A stretch of 64,000 nt of DNA from Microlunatus soli (GCF_900105385.1 NZ_LT629772.1:5456001-5520000), one strand, 5' to 3'. Shown: positions 34,813 through 48,764, counted from the first letter of the stretch. Notes: generated by a model from the sequence alone, not told the origin. Numbers and translations: made by a program.

Positions 34813-35691
34813 TCAGTGTGCCGACCCTTCCCAGCCGTCGCCGCAGGGGCCGCCGCCGGTGGCTTCGTCGATGGTGAGTTCGGTGCCGTCGGGAGAGATC
34901 AACGGCATGTAGAACCGGGACACCTCCTGGCTGGCCTGCGGTACGTAGTGGAAGATCAGCGAACGGCGGTAGCGGTCGGTCGTCGTGTTCGGTAGCGACC
35001 CGTGTACCGCACTGCCGTGGAAGAACAGCACATCACCCGGCTGCATCTCGGTCTGCACCGCGGTCATCCCCTCCGGAGGCCGGACCAGCCCGGTGGTGAA
35101 GGACTGTTCGGCGTCGGCGACCTCGGGGCAGACCACGTCCATCGTGTGACTGCCCGGCACCACCGACAGTCCGCCGTTGGCCGCATCGCACCGGTCGATC
35201 GCTACCCAGGCAGCAATGCAGGTCTCCGGATGGGCCTTGAGGAAGTAGTTGTCCTGATGCATCGCCTGACCGCGGGCGGTCGGCGGCTTGAAGTAGAACA
35301 TCGACTGAGCGCCGTAGGCCGGGCCGACCAGGGTGCTGACGATGTCCAGGATGCGCGGATCGGTCAGCAGCCGACGGGCGATCGCACCGGCGGCGAGATC
35401 GGGCCGGCGATGTGGCTGCATCTGCCGCGGATACCGGGACAGCACGTTGTCGTCGGCGACCTCGTTGACATTGCCGAGCGCTCCCGGATCGGAGTGCACC
35501 TGATCCATGAAGGCGGTCCGGATCTGGTCGATGTCGTCACCGGTCAACACCTGGTTGACCTGGACAACGCCGTCGGCGTCATAGCGCCGACGCAACTCGT
35601 CCGGACCGATCACGCCCGCGGCAAGATCGGAACGGGTGGCGGTCAGCAGTGTCCTGGTCTCGGCAGCCAGTTCGGCGTGCGATGTGGTCAT
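34813..35691 (-). CDS. Phytanoyl-CoA dioxygenase-like Fe(II)/2-oxoglutarate enzyme
   Basis: The 292-residue protein starts at the ATG at 35691 (MTTSHAELAAET). It has the PhyH fold signatures: iron ligands H-x-D in GQAMHQDNYFLK, the distal His in HGSAVHGS, and the 2-oxoglutarate-binding Arg in DRYRRSLIFHY. It hydroxylates an unknown substrate in the cytosol. The AraC regulator is divergent 55-70 bp away, a common arrangement for such dioxygenases, and probably controls it. Confidence 0.9.
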   Translation of the reverse strand: MTTSHAELAAETRTLLTATRSDLAAGVIGPDELRRRYDADGVVQVNQVLTGDDIDQIRTAFMDQVHSDPGALGNVNEVADDNVLSRYPRQMQPHRRPDLAAGAIARRLLTDPRILDIVSTLVGPAYGAQSMFYFKPPTARGQAMHQDNYFLKAHPETCIAAWVAIDRCDAANGGLSVVPGSHTMDVVCPEVADAEQSFTTGLVRPPEGMTAVQTEMQPGDVLFFHGSAVHGSLPNTTTDRYRRSLIFHYVPQASQEVSRFYMPLISPDGTELTIDEATGGGPCGDGWEGSAH

Positions 35692-35761
35692 GGCACGATC
35701 CTGCCCCAGGTGCCCCCGAGTCTGAAGGATTGATCCGGTCGGCAGCATGGATAATCCTGTC

Positions 35762-36583
35762 ATGGCCAAGCAGACCGACGCGGTCTCGGTCGCCCGCCGC
35801 ACCGCCCGGGTGCTGACCGGCAGGCTGGACGGCGACGACACCTACCGCACCGTCCGGCTGCGCGGCACCACCGATTGGCTGCTGCTGGCAACCGTCGCCG
35901 GCGGCGGCCGGTTGCGGGTCACCGGCCAGCGTGACATCCGGACCGGCCCGGACCAGATCACCGTCGTCGAACCGTACGTGCCGCACGACTACGGGACCGA
36001 TCCCGCTGCCGGCCGCTGGACCTTGCGCTGGGCCCATCTGGAACCACGCCCGGACTGGCTGCCGCTGCTGGACTGGCCGTCGGTCGCACCCGGCATCCGG
36101 CAGTTGCCGATCGAGCACGCGGTCCGGGATCGGGTGGTCGCCAATCTCGACCGGGCCACCGTCGCAGCCCGCAGCGGTCTGCCGCAGAGTCCTCAGTTCG
36201 CGATGAACGCGGTGGAGGAGGTGCTGCTCTGGTGCGACACCCAGAACCCGCGCCGGCCCGTTCTCGATCCGCGACTGCTGGCCGTCCTGGAGTACGCCGG
36301 TGATCATCTTGATCGACCGCACACCGTCGCATCACTGGCCCGGATCGGCGGTCTGTCGGCAACCCGGCTGGCACACCTGGCCGGCGATCAACTCGGCACC
36401 AGCCTGATGGCTCACATCCAACGGCAGCGGATGGATCTGGCCCGCCAGTTGTTGATCATGACCGACCTGCCGATCGCCGAGGTCGCCGGCCGGGTCGGCT
36501 ACGACGACCCGTTGTACTTCTCCCGGCGGTTCCGGATCGCGACGTCCACCTCACCGAGCGCGTTCCGCTCGGCGAGTCGGTGA
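35762..36583 (+). CDS. AraC-family transcriptional regulator
   Basis: A 273-residue regulator starting at the ATG at 35762 (MAKQTDAVSVARR); an upstream ATG at 35747 is possible. The N-terminal half is a cupin-like ligand domain (GGGRLRVTGQRDI, PYVPHDYGT), and the C-terminal ~100 residues hold two AraC helix-turn-helices (TVASLARIGGLSATRLAHL and LPIAEVAGRVGYDDPLYFSRR, given in part). It probably regulates the divergent dioxygenase. An AT-rich GATAAT lies 6 nt before the start, hinting at a leaderless message. Confidence 0.91.
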   Translation: MAKQTDAVSVARRTARVLTGRLDGDDTYRTVRLRGTTDWLLLATVAGGGRLRVTGQRDIRTGPDQITVVEPYVPHDYGTDPAAGRWTLRWAHLEPRPDWLPLLDWPSVAPGIRQLPIEHAVRDRVVANLDRATVAARSGLPQSPQFAMNAVEEVLLWCDTQNPRRPVLDPRLLAVLEYAGDHLDRPHTVASLARIGGLSATRLAHLAGDQLGTSLMAHIQRQRMDLARQLLIMTDLPIAEVAGRVGYDDPLYFSRRFRIATSTSPSAFRSASR

Positions 36584-36607
36584 TCACGACAGGGTCGGCC
36601 GAAACGA

Positions 36608-37546
36608 TCAGGTCGACAGGGTTTGGGCGAGGGCAGCGGCGCCGAGGATGCCGGCGTTGTCCAGTATCGCCGGTCGGACCTCGAGGTTCTGTACGTAGGA
36701 CAGGGTGGCGAAGTCACGCAGGTGCTGGCGCAACGGGGTGAAGATCACCTCGCCGGCCTTGGCGACACCACCGCCGAGGACGAAGGTCTCGACGTCCAAC
36801 AACGTTGCGGTGGCAGCGATCCCGGCGGCCAACGCACGCATCCCGCGGTCGATCACCTCGATCGCGATCGGGTCGCCGGCCCGCGCGTCGGCGGTCAGTG
36901 CCTCGGCGTCGTCGCCACCGGTCCAGCCGGCCTGCTGGGCCTGGACGACCATCGCCGGCCCGCGGGCGTAGGACTCGACACAACCGTGGCCGCCGCAGAC
37001 ACAGAGCGGCCCGAACGCGTTCACACTGATGTGGCCGAGCAACACCGCATTGCCGGTCGTCCCGGCGTACAACTGATCGTTGATCACCGCACCGGCGCCG
37101 ACACCGGTCGACAGCACCATCCCGACCATCGAATGCACATCGGCGCCCGCACCCAGCCAATGCTCGCCCAATGCCATGCAGTGCCCGTCGCCGGCCAGAC
37201 CGACCAGGGGATCGGCGCCGGTCTCCTCGGCCACCACCCGGCGGACCTGTTCGACAACCGGGAACTCGCGCCAGGCAGCGATGTTCACCGGCGAGATCCA
37301 TCCGGCCGGACCGTCGATCGGGCCGGCCGATCCGATTCCGACCCGCTGCCGGCCACTCAGCCCGGCCTCACCGATGATCTTGCCGATCACCTCGGCCGCC
37401 GGGGCGAAGGTCGCCGCGGCGTCGGCGTCCTTCGGGGTCGGTGCCCGCAGTTGGTGGGTGATCGTCCCGTCCGGCTGGACCACCGCTACGGCGATCTTGG
37501 TCCCGCCGATGTCGATCGCCAGCACCGGATCGGCCACCTCTGCCAT
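36608..37546 (-). CDS. ROK family sugar kinase
   Basis: A 312-residue ROK protein starting at the ATG at 37546, which has GGAG 4-5 nt upstream. Phosphate motif is [14 protein letters not shown]. The substrate/ATP region is GLAGDGHC (catalytic Asp) and STGVGAG. The ROK zinc signature C-x-C-G-x-x-G-C-x-E is complete in [11 protein letters not shown]. There is no DNA-binding domain, so it is an enzyme such as glucokinase or N-acetylsugar kinase, not a repressor. Confidence 0.92.
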   Translation of the reverse strand: MAEVADPVLAIDIGGTKIAVAVVQPDGTITHQLRAPTPKDADAAATFAPAAEVIGKIIGEAGLSGRQRVGIGSAGPIDGPAGWISPVNIAAWREFPVVEQVRRVVAEETGADPLVGLAGDGHCMALGEHWLGAGADVHSMVGMVLSTGVGAGAVINDQLYAGTTGNAVLLGHISVNAFGPLCVCGGHGCVESYARGPAMVVQAQQAGWTGGDDAEALTADARAGDPIAIEVIDRGMRALAAGIAATATLLDVETFVLGGGVAKAGEVIFTPLRQHLRDFATLSYVQNLEVRPAILDNAGILGAAALAQTLST

Positions 37547-37607
37547 CTCACTCCACCCATCGCCGACGTCCATCGTTGCGGGACAGGAGCTTAACGGTGA
37601 TCCGCGG

Positions 37608-37751
37608 TCAGCGGATCTTGTGCCGGACGCGCTGCACCGTCTCCTTGATCTTGCGTTGGTTCTCGGGCTTACGCAGCTCACGCTGCGCGACCTGCACCAC
37701 CTTGGCGACGATCGCGCCCTTGGCCAGTCCTTTGACGAATCCCATTCCCAT
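37608..37751 (-). CDS. Small basic protein (47 aa)
   Basis: A 47-residue, strongly basic protein: [20 protein letters not shown], then a Lys/Arg-rich helix ending RVRHKIR. The amphipathic N-terminal helix could touch the membrane. It sits 97 bp before the divergent prfB gene. I know similar small proteins near prfB in related bacteria but no function. Confidence 0.6.
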   Translation of the reverse strand: MGMGFVKGLAKGAIVAKVVQVAQRELRKPENQRKIKETVQRVRHKIR

Positions 37752-37834
37752 GGCTCCAACGATAGGTGGCCGGAGTCGCGGAGTCGGCGGACCAGGGGGT
37801 CGACCAGGGATGACTGGGGGCCGTTCCGGGGAGG

Positions 37835-37840
37835 TAGGCT
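37835..37840 (+). promoter_or_regulatory. -10 box TAGGCT upstream of prfB
   Basis: TAGGCT ends 8 nt before the GTG at 37849, consistent with a leaderless or nearly leaderless message. Confidence 0.45.
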
Positions 37841-37848
37841 GGGCGGCT

Positions 37849-38958
37849 GTGGCTACCGACTTCTCTGCTCTGTGGACCGAGCTCGACCGTGCCCTGACCT
37901 CCATCGAGTCCGTCACGGATCCGGAGGCCAAGCAGGCCGAGATCGCCGAGCTGGAGAAGGAAGTCGCCCGCCCCGACCTGTGGGACGACCAGGAGAACGC
38001 ACAGCGGGTCACCTCCCGGCTGTCCTCGCTGCAGGGCGACGTGGAGCGGGTCAGCAAGCTCCGTTCCCGGCTGGACGACGTCCAGGTGCTCGTCGAACTC
38101 GCCGAGTCCGAGGGTGACGCCGACAGCCTGGCCGAGGCGGAGACCGAATTCGCCAACCTGCGCAAGGCCATCGACTCCCTCGAGGTCCGGACCCTGCTGA
38201 GCGGCGAGTACGACCAGCGCGACGCCCTGGTGACGATTCGTTCCGAGGCCGGTGGCGTCGATGCCGCCGACTTCGCCGCGATGCTGCTGCGGATGTATCT
38301 GCGTTGGGCCGAGCGGCATCACTACGGTGCCGAGGTCTACGACACCTCCTACGCCGAGGAAGCGGGCATCAAATCGGCCACCTTCACCGTCAAGGCGCCG
38401 TACGCCTACGGCACCCTGTCGGTGGAGCAGGGCACCCACCGGCTGGTCCGGATCTCCCCGTTCGACAACCAGGGCCGGCGGCAGACCTCGTTCGCCGGGG
38501 TCGAGGTGCTACCGGTCACCGAACAGGCCGACCATATCGACATCCCCGAGGCTGACATCCGGATCGACGTCTTCCGGTCCTCCGGCCCGGGCGGACAGAG
38601 CGTCAACACCACCGACTCCGCGGTCCGGATCACCCACCTGCCGACCGGCATCGTCGTGTCCTGTCAGAACGAGAAGTCCCAGCTGCAGAACAAGGCCGCA
38701 GCGCTGCAGGTGCTGCAGTCCCGGCTGCTGGAACGGGCCCGCAAGGAGCGCGAGGCCGAGCTGAACGCGCTGAAGGGCGACGGCGGCAACAGCTGGGGAG
38801 CGCAGATGCGGTCCTACGTGCTGCACCCGTACCAGATGGTCAAGGACCTGCGGACCAACTACGAGACCTCCAACCCCGACGCCGTGTTCGACGGCGAGAT
38901 CGACGACTTCCTGGACGCCGGCGTCCGGTGGCGCCGTACCGAAGAGGCAGCCGTCTAA
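37849..38958 (+). CDS. prfB: Peptide chain release factor 2
   Basis: The 369-residue RF2 reads stop codons UGA and UAA and triggers peptide release. The GGQ motif is in [10 protein letters not shown] and the stop-recognition tripeptide SPF is in RISPFDNQG. The start is the GTG at 37849 ([12 protein letters not shown]), behind TAGGCT; the longer open frame upstream is non-coding. The frame is continuous, so the autoregulatory +1 frameshift of many bacterial prfB genes is absent. It is followed by the PPOX gene 15 bp later. Confidence 0.97.
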   Translation: MATDFSALWTELDRALTSIESVTDPEAKQAEIAELEKEVARPDLWDDQENAQRVTSRLSSLQGDVERVSKLRSRLDDVQVLVELAESEGDADSLAEAETEFANLRKAIDSLEVRTLLSGEYDQRDALVTIRSEAGGVDAADFAAMLLRMYLRWAERHHYGAEVYDTSYAEEAGIKSATFTVKAPYAYGTLSVEQGTHRLVRISPFDNQGRRQTSFAGVEVLPVTEQADHIDIPEADIRIDVFRSSGPGGQSVNTTDSAVRITHLPTGIVVSCQNEKSQLQNKAAALQVLQSRLLERARKEREAELNALKGDGGNSWGAQMRSYVLHPYQMVKDLRTNYETSNPDAVFDGEIDDFLDAGVRWRRTEEAAV

Positions 38959-38973
38959 CCGAGAAGGAGCCAG

Positions 38974-39378
38974 ATGCCCAAGCCACCGATCCCCGCCGAG
39001 ATCGAGAAGTTCCTCGCCCAGCCGAACCCGGCGATCATCGCCACCGTCCGCCCGGACGGGCAGCCGGTGACCGTCGCCACCTGGTACGGCTATGAAGGGG
39101 GCCGGATCCTGGTCAACATGGACGCCGGCCGCAAGCGACTGGAGTATCTGCGCAACGATCCCCGGGTCTCACTGACGGTGCTGGCCGACAGCTGGTACGA
39201 ACACGTCAGCCTGCAGGGCCGGGTGGTCGAGATCGTCGATGACACCGAGCTGGCCGGCATCGACCGACTCAGCCGCGCCTACAGCGGCAACCCGTACCCG
39301 AATCGGGACCGGCCGCGGGTCGACGCCTGGATCGAGATCGACCGCTGGCACGGCTGGGGAGAGTTCGCCACCAGCTGA
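38974..39378 (+). CDS. PPOX-class F420-dependent oxidoreductase-like protein
   Basis: A 134-residue split-barrel flavin/F420-binding protein. It shows PNPAIIATVRPDGQPVTVATWY and the central RKRLEYLRNDPRVSLTVL, typical of the PPOX class family; the end has WIEIDRWHGWGE. Ribosome-binding site GAGAAGGAG. These proteins reduce various substrates with F420H2 or FMN. It follows prfB closely and may be co-transcribed. Substrate unknown. Confidence 0.9.
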   Translation: MPKPPIPAEIEKFLAQPNPAIIATVRPDGQPVTVATWYGYEGGRILVNMDAGRKRLEYLRNDPRVSLTVLADSWYEHVSLQGRVVEIVDDTELAGIDRLSRAYSGNPYPNRDRPRVDAWIEIDRWHGWGEFATS

Positions 39379-39444
39379 CGGCTGCGAGAGAGGGTCATTT
39401 CCGGCGCGCCCGCCGCAATATGTGGATAACGATCAGGTCTCGCC

Positions 39445-39450
39445 TACACT
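39445..39450 (+). promoter_or_regulatory. Possible -10 box upstream of ftsE
   Basis: TACACT lies 78 bp before the ftsE start; the -35 region is weak (TGTGGA, 39421-39426). Confidence 0.3.
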
Positions 39451-39527
39451 CGTTGCGGCCGGTCCCGCCTGCGAACTCGTGACTGCACGATTCTCGGGGC
39501 GGGCACACCTCCTAGCTGAGAAGCATT

Positions 39528-40217
39528 GTGATTCGATTCGAGAACGTGACCAAGGTCTACGAGGGGCAGCGGCGCGCTGCCCTGGGCGACGTGAACGTCG
39601 AGATCGACAAGGGAGAGTTCGTCTTCCTGGTCGGTACGTCGGGATCGGGCAAGTCGACCTTCCTGCGACTGATCCTGCGTGAGCTGCGGGCATCCCAGGG
39701 CAACGTGTACGTGGCCGGCCGTGACCTGTCCAAGATGCACAGCTGGAAGGTCCCCGGGATGCGGCGCCAGATCGGCACCGTCTTCCAGGACTTCCGATTG
39801 CTGCCGAACAAGACCGTGCACGAGAACGTCGCGTTCGCGCTGCAGGTGATCGGCAAGTCCAAGACCACCATCAACCGGGTGGTCCCCGAGGTGCTGGACC
39901 TGGTCGGTCTGGACGGCAAGGAGGACCGCCGTCCCGATGAGCTCTCCGGCGGCGAGCAGCAGCGGGTGGCGATCGCTCGAGCCTTCGTGAACCGGCCGAT
40001 GATCCTGATCGCCGACGAGCCGACCGGAAACCTGGACCCCGCCACCAGCGTGGGCATCATGAAGCTGCTGGACCGGATCAACCGGGCCGACACCACGGTG
40101 CTGATGGCCACCCACGACCAGACCATCGTCGATCAGATGCGCAAGCGGGTCATCGAGTTGGACGACGGACTCGTCGTCCGCGACCAGTCCCGTGGCGTCT
40201 ACGGCTACCAGACGTGA
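39528..40217 (+). CDS. ftsE: Cell division ATP-binding protein FtsE
   Basis: A 229-residue ABC ATPase with GTG start. Walker A is GTSGSGKST, the Q-loop is [12 protein letters not shown], the signature is LSGGEQQR, Walker B is [12 protein letters not shown], and the switch His is in ATHDQ. Together with FtsX it forms the divisome complex that transmits a signal across the membrane to activate peptidoglycan hydrolases. The ftsX gene follows after 178 bp, unusually far for this pair, with a hairpin element in the gap. Confidence 0.97.
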   Translation: MIRFENVTKVYEGQRRAALGDVNVEIDKGEFVFLVGTSGSGKSTFLRLILRELRASQGNVYVAGRDLSKMHSWKVPGMRRQIGTVFQDFRLLPNKTVHENVAFALQVIGKSKTTINRVVPEVLDLVGLDGKEDRRPDELSGGEQQRVAIARAFVNRPMILIADEPTGNLDPATSVGIMKLLDRINRADTTVLMATHDQTIVDQMRKRVIELDDGLVVRDQSRGVYGYQT

Positions 40218-40226
40218 CTATCAGAG

Positions 40227-40246
40227 CAGGGGGGACGACCCCCCTG
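40227..40246. terminator. GC-rich hairpin, repeat-family member 2
   Basis: CAGGGGGG-ACGA-CCCCCCTG is a perfect 8-bp stem with an ACGA loop, 10 bp after the ftsE stop and followed by ACCCCCC. In the ftsE-ftsX gap it could reduce read-through or stabilise the ftsE message 3' end. Confidence 0.5.
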
Positions 40247-40395
40247 ACCCCCCGGGCCGGTCGGGCTGGTCGGGTTCGGATGGCCGGGTCGGACCGATCG
40301 GGTCACGTCGGATCGGGCGTGATCTGTGGAGCGGCTCGGCGTCGGGTGGCTGCGCCGGGCACTTCCCCTAGAACGAACAGGAACCTGTAGGACAT

Positions 40396-41313
40396 ATGCG
40401 ACTCCGACACATCTTCGCCGAGGCCGGCGCGGGACTGCGCCGCAACCTGACGATGACGCTGGCCGTGATCGTCACGATGTGGGTCTCGCTGTCCCTGTTC
40501 GGTGCCGGTCTGCTGGCCCAGCAGGAGGTCGAACTGGCCAAGGGCAAGTGGTACGACAAGATCGAGATCACCGTCTTCCTCTGCTCCAAGGCGGTCTCCT
40601 CCGGCGACAACTGCACGCCGGGTCAGGACACCACCGAGGCGCAGAAGCAGGTCATCCGGCAGACCCTGGAGTCCAATCCCGAGGTCGCCCAGGGCGGTGT
40701 CTACTTCGAGTCCAAGCACGAGGCGTACCAGGAATTCAAGAAGGCCTACGAGGGCAACCCGCTGCAGGGATCGCTGACCGAGGACCAGATGCAGGAGTCC
40801 TTCCGGATCAAGCTGAAGAACCCCGAGCAGTACGACGGCGTCGTCTCCTCGGTGCAGGGGCTGCCGGGGGTCCAGGCGATCCAGGACCTGAAACAGATCC
40901 TCGACCCGCTCTTCAGCTGGATCAACCTGCTGCAGTGGGGGACCATCATCGCCTCGGCCCTGCTGCTGCTGGCCGCAGCCCTGCAGATCGGCAACACGAT
41001 CCGGCTGACCGCGTTCGCCCGAAGACGCGAGATCGGCATCATGAGGCTGGTCGGAGCGAGCAACTTCTATATCACGCTGCCGTTCCTGCTGGAATCAGTG
41101 ATCTCCGCATTGATCGGAGCGGCTCTCTCATGCGCAACATTGGCCGCAGGCGTTTACTTCATCATCATGCGTAAGGCTCAAGTCTCGATCCAGTCTTTAA
41201 ATTGGATCGGCTGGAACCAAACCTTCCTCGCGATGGGCGCCGTCGGCATCGTCGGCATCCTGCTGGCGGTGATTCCCACGCTTGTGACGACCCGGAAGTA
41301 CCTCCGCGTCTGA
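40396..41313 (+). CDS. ftsX: Cell division protein FtsX
   Basis: A 305-residue permease-like protein with four membrane helices: one after the short N-terminal cytosolic part (~18-42) and three in the C-terminal half (~190-300). An extracellular loop of ~130 residues lies between helices 1 and 2. It contains a C-x12-C pair (FLCSKAVSSGDNC), which may form a disulphide, and binds the hydrolase or its activator in known systems. FARRREIGIMRLVGAS is the conserved cytosolic loop contacting FtsE. Confidence 0.97.
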   Translation: MRLRHIFAEAGAGLRRNLTMTLAVIVTMWVSLSLFGAGLLAQQEVELAKGKWYDKIEITVFLCSKAVSSGDNCTPGQDTTEAQKQVIRQTLESNPEVAQGGVYFESKHEAYQEFKKAYEGNPLQGSLTEDQMQESFRIKLKNPEQYDGVVSSVQGLPGVQAIQDLKQILDPLFSWINLLQWGTIIASALLLLAAALQIGNTIRLTAFARRREIGIMRLVGASNFYITLPFLLESVISALIGAALSCATLAAGVYFIIMRKAQVSIQSLNWIGWNQTFLAMGAVGIVGILLAVIPTLVTTRKYLRV

Positions 41314-41419
41314 CCTTGAGAGTTACTCAGGTTTGCTCCCCGATCGGGCGGACACGCGTCGCCAGGTTGTGTGACGGATGGGGTCTGTGCTGTTAAATCA
41401 CCCTGGAGTCGGTCGTTGC

Positions 41420-41437
41420 CGACGTCGTACGACGTCG
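41420..41437. promoter_or_regulatory. 18-bp perfect palindrome, possible operator
   Basis: CGACGTCGTACGACGTCG is a perfect palindrome in the ftsX-M23 gap, 240 bp before the chosen M23 start. A dimeric regulator could bind it; none is identified. Confidence 0.45.
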
Positions 41438-41475
41438 TCCGCCTGCTCTGCACAACTCCATCTGGCAGTAGACCC

Positions 41476-41533
41476 GGATCCTCCGGTTTGCACCGTCGCT
41501 GCGGCTGCGCCGCAGGTGCGAACCGGATGATCC
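41476..41533. repeat. 58-nt hairpin in leader of M23 peptidase gene
   Basis: Arms at 41476-41494 and 41515-41533 are complementary at 17 of 19 positions. A second perfect 7-bp hairpin (CTGCGGC-TGC-GCCGCAG) sits in the loop. No T-run follows. It may be an RNA regulator, a REP-like element or an attenuator. Confidence 0.6.
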
Positions 41534-41676
41534 AGGGCAATATCTGACAGCACACTCCTAGGTACTGATTGGGGAAAGCTGTGGTTCCGGACCTTCCCTG
41601 CGTCGACAACGGCGTTCCGGACGACAGCGAGGCACCAGCAGCACGAGGTGGCTTCGCCTGGCTCCGGCCAGCGTCC

Positions 41677-43179
41677 ATGCACACAACTGAAAACGATCCG
41701 CGTACGGCGGGCAGCTCGGCGACCGCGAGGCGCCGGGGCCGTCCGTTGTTCCGGATCGGGATGGCGCTCGCGACCGCTGCGCTGACCGGTTGCCTGACCG
41801 TGTCGGCCGCCGTCGGCGACCCACTGGACGACAAGCACAAAGAGCTGCAACAGCAGATCAGTCGGACCCAGCAGGACATGAACGAGTCCTCCCAGGCCGC
41901 CTCCGACGCCGCCGTCGAGCTGACCAGGGCCGAACACGAACTGAGCGCAGCGCAGGCCGCGCTGGCCAAGACTCAGCAGGAGGCCCAGGTCGCCGCGGAC
42001 AAGGACGCTGCGATGGCGGTCAAGCTCCGGCAGCAGCGGGCCGAACTGGCCCAGGCCAAGGCGGCCGTCGCCAAGGGCCGGCAGAACCTGGCCAAGAAGA
42101 AGGCGCTGGTCGGCGAGATCGTCCGCAACCAGTTCCAGAAGCAGACCAGCCTGATGCCGCTCGCCGTGCTGACCACGAGCTCGTCGGCCAACGACATGGA
42201 GAAGCGGCTCCAACTGTCGCAGACGATGCTGGACACCAACCAGTCCGAATTCAACGACCTCACCGCGCTGCAGAAGAAGCTGGACGCCGAGAAGGCCAAG
42301 CAGGCAGCCCTGGAGAAGCAGGTCGCCGCCGATCGCGCCGCGGCCGCCGCCAACCTGCAGACCAAACGCAATCTGGAGGCCCAGGCCGAGACCCAGAAGG
42401 CGACCGTCGCCGGGCTGGTCAAACAGCGCGAGTCGGCCCAGGCTGCCGCCGACAAGGCCGCCGCCGCGGACAAGGCGCACTATCAGAACCTGCAGGACGA
42501 GGACGCCGCGGTCCAGAAGCGGATCGCCGAACGCATCGCCCGGGAGAAGGCCGAGGCCGCCCGCCGGGCCGCAGCCGCCCGAGCCAAGGCCGCCGCCGAG
42601 GCCCGTGCCCGAGCCGCCCGGGAACGCGCAGCCAAGGCCCGGTCGAAGGCCGAGGCCGAAGCAGCCAGGGCCGAGGAACGCGCCGCCGAGCGGCAGGCCA
42701 ACAAGTCGCACTCCGGAGGCGGCGGGGGCGGTTCCTCCGACAACTCCGGTGGCGGCGGTGGCGGCGGATCGGACAGCTCGGCGCACCACGGCTTCGTCTA
42801 TCCGGCCGACGCACCGATCACCTCCCCGTACGGGATGCGGCTGCACCCGGTGCTGCACATCTGGAAGCTGCATGACGGCACCGACTTCGGCGCCGCCTGC
42901 GGTGCCCCGATCCATGCGCCGTACGACGGCCGGGTCGCCGAGAAGTACTTCAACGCCGGCTACGGCAACCGGCTGCTGATCGATCACGGCAAGGTGGACG
43001 GGCACTACATCACCACGGCGATGAACCACGCCATCCGCTACACCGTCGGCGTCGGCGACCACGTCAACAAGGGCCAGGTCATCGGCTACGTCGGCACCAC
43101 CGGCTACTCCACCGGCTGCCACATGCACCTGATGGTGTACAAGGACGGCAACATGATCAACCCGATGTCCTGGTACTGA
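41677..43179 (+). CDS. EnvC-like murein hydrolase (M23 peptidase) with coiled coils
   Basis: The 500-residue protein starts at the ATG at 41677; an in-frame GTG at 41581, behind GGGGAAAG, is an alternative. A signal peptide (RRRGRPLFRIGMALATAALT) leads to long coiled coils (residues ~50-330, Ala/Gln/Lys/Glu-rich). A Gly/Ser linker follows, then a LytM/M23 domain with zinc ligands in HDGTDFGAACG and HMHLMVY. Such proteins are activated by FtsEX through their coiled coils and cleave peptidoglycan at division. Gene order ftsE-ftsX-M23 supports this directly. Confidence 0.93.
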   Translation: MHTTENDPRTAGSSATARRRGRPLFRIGMALATAALTGCLTVSAAVGDPLDDKHKELQQQISRTQQDMNESSQAASDAAVELTRAEHELSAAQAALAKTQQEAQVAADKDAAMAVKLRQQRAELAQAKAAVAKGRQNLAKKKALVGEIVRNQFQKQTSLMPLAVLTTSSSANDMEKRLQLSQTMLDTNQSEFNDLTALQKKLDAEKAKQAALEKQVAADRAAAAANLQTKRNLEAQAETQKATVAGLVKQRESAQAAADKAAAADKAHYQNLQDEDAAVQKRIAERIAREKAEAARRAAAARAKAAAEARARAARERAAKARSKAEAEAARAEERAAERQANKSHSGGGGGGSSDNSGGGGGGGSDSSAHHGFVYPADAPITSPYGMRLHPVLHIWKLHDGTDFGAACGAPIHAPYDGRVAEKYFNAGYGNRLLIDHGKVDGHYITTAMNHAIRYTVGVGDHVNKGQVIGYVGTTGYSTGCHMHLMVYKDGNMINPMSWY

Positions 43180-43298
43180 TCAGCTCATCTCTGCTGTCGA
43201 CCCGGATCTGCTCCCCCGGCAGACCCGGGTCGGTATGCTGCGAGCAGCGGCACGAACTCCCGGAATCCCGTGGGTGTTGCCCCGGGAGATGATGCAGC

Positions 43299-43745
43299 GT
43301 GAATTCCCAGCCGAACGCACCGAATTCCCAGCCGAACGCACCGGGCCCGATCCGACTGCTGCTCGTCGAAGACCACGCCCAGGTGGCGATGGCCCTGGTC
43401 GCCGCGTTCGAGACCGTCGAGGACATCGACCTCGTCGGGACCGCCGGGACGATCGCCGAAGCGGTGTCGCTGGCCGCCGAGCTCGGCCCCGATCTGGTGC
43501 TGCTCGACCGACGGCTGCCCGACGGTGACGGAGTCGACGCGATCGCACCGTTGCGCGAACACCATCCGTCCGGTCGCGTCCTGATCTTCACCGGCGAGGC
43601 GGACCGTGCGATCGCCGACCGGGTCCGGGCGGCCGGTGGCGACGGACTGGTGCTGAAGGCGGGGCGGTTGGACAATCTGCTCAGCACGATCCACCGGGTC
43701 GCGGCCGGCGAGCAGTCCTTCGACGTCGGTCTGCTGGAGCAGTGA
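43299..43745 (+). CDS. REC-only response regulator
   Basis: A 148-residue receiver domain with no DNA-binding domain. The acid pocket is in LLLVEDHAQ, the phospho-acceptor Asp in LVLLDRRLPDGDG, the Thr/Ser in LIFTGEA, and the Lys in GLVLKAG. The N-terminus has a duplicated heptapeptide (NSQPNAP twice, 21-bp repeat). The start is GTG at 43299. It precedes the large hybrid kinase by 36 bp and is probably its partner, passing phosphate or acting by protein contact. Confidence 0.9.
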   Translation: MNSQPNAPNSQPNAPGPIRLLLVEDHAQVAMALVAAFETVEDIDLVGTAGTIAEAVSLAAELGPDLVLLDRRLPDGDGVDAIAPLREHHPSGRVLIFTGEADRAIADRVRAAGGDGLVLKAGRLDNLLSTIHRVAAGEQSFDVGLLEQ

Positions 43746-43781
43746 ACGCGCTGACACCTGCGCAGTGGAAGGGGACCCGCG

Positions 43782-48203
<4,422 letters not shown>

Positions 48204-48238
48204 CGGCGTCGGTGGTCGGCGCCGGTCTCGGTCAGGGT

Positions 48239-48244
48239 TAGGCT
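48239..48244 (+). promoter_or_regulatory. -10 box TAGGCT (short or no leader)
   Basis: TAGGCT ends 9 nt before the ATG at 48254. Confidence 0.4.
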
Positions 48245-48253
48245 GGGCACACG

Positions 48254-48709
48254 ATGTCCAGGCTCGCCCGACTGCTGCCGATGTCCGCCGTACTCGCGGT
48301 GTTGGCTGTCGCGGGCGGGATGATCGCGATGCATCAGCTGTCGATCGGGCACACCGTCGTCACACCGATGGCTGCCGATCACGTCCTGCCGGCGGCACCA
48401 CACGGTGACCGGTCCGACCCGATGACCTCCGATGATCACCACGCCGTGTCCCATGGCGCGGTGTCCTCCGGCGCTGTGTCCTCTGTCGCGGGGCCGGCGA
48501 TGCCGGACCATGACGATCATGATCTCGGAACGATGACCTGCCTGGCGGTGATCGGGCTGATGCTGCTGGCCTGGCTGCTCTGGCTCAGTCCGCGGGTGCG
48601 GTGCTACCCGGCGGTGATCGGCAGCCGACTCCCGCCGCGGATCTCGGTCGTCGTCCCGCGACGTCGGAACGCGATGTCCTTGCAGGAGTTGTCGGTCTGC
48701 CGGACCTGA
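48254..48709 (+). CDS. DUF6153-like membrane protein, His-rich
   Basis: A 151-residue protein with an N-terminal membrane helix (LPMSAVLAVLAVAGGMIAM), a His/Asp/Met-rich segment (SDDHHAVSHGAV, MPDHDDHDLGTM) and a second helix (CLAVIGLMLLAWLLWL) before a basic tail. The His-Met-rich part outside the membrane suggests copper or other metal binding. It lies upstream of a DUF305 lipoprotein; both may be in a metal-handling unit. Family name is tentative. Confidence 0.7.
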   Translation: MSRLARLLPMSAVLAVLAVAGGMIAMHQLSIGHTVVTPMAADHVLPAAPHGDRSDPMTSDDHHAVSHGAVSSGAVSSVAGPAMPDHDDHDLGTMTCLAVIGLMLLAWLLWLSPRVRCYPAVIGSRLPPRISVVVPRRRNAMSLQELSVCRT

Positions 48710-48764
48710 GGTGTAGCGACACCACTGGCCCGACATGTTCCCCGGCAACGAAAGTGAAACTCAG

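Noticed and set aside
41398-43128. Gly/Leu-rich minus-strand frame opposite the M23 peptidase
   Set aside because: It is antisense of the Ala/Gln-rich coiled coil and Gly linker; no start signal and no domain.
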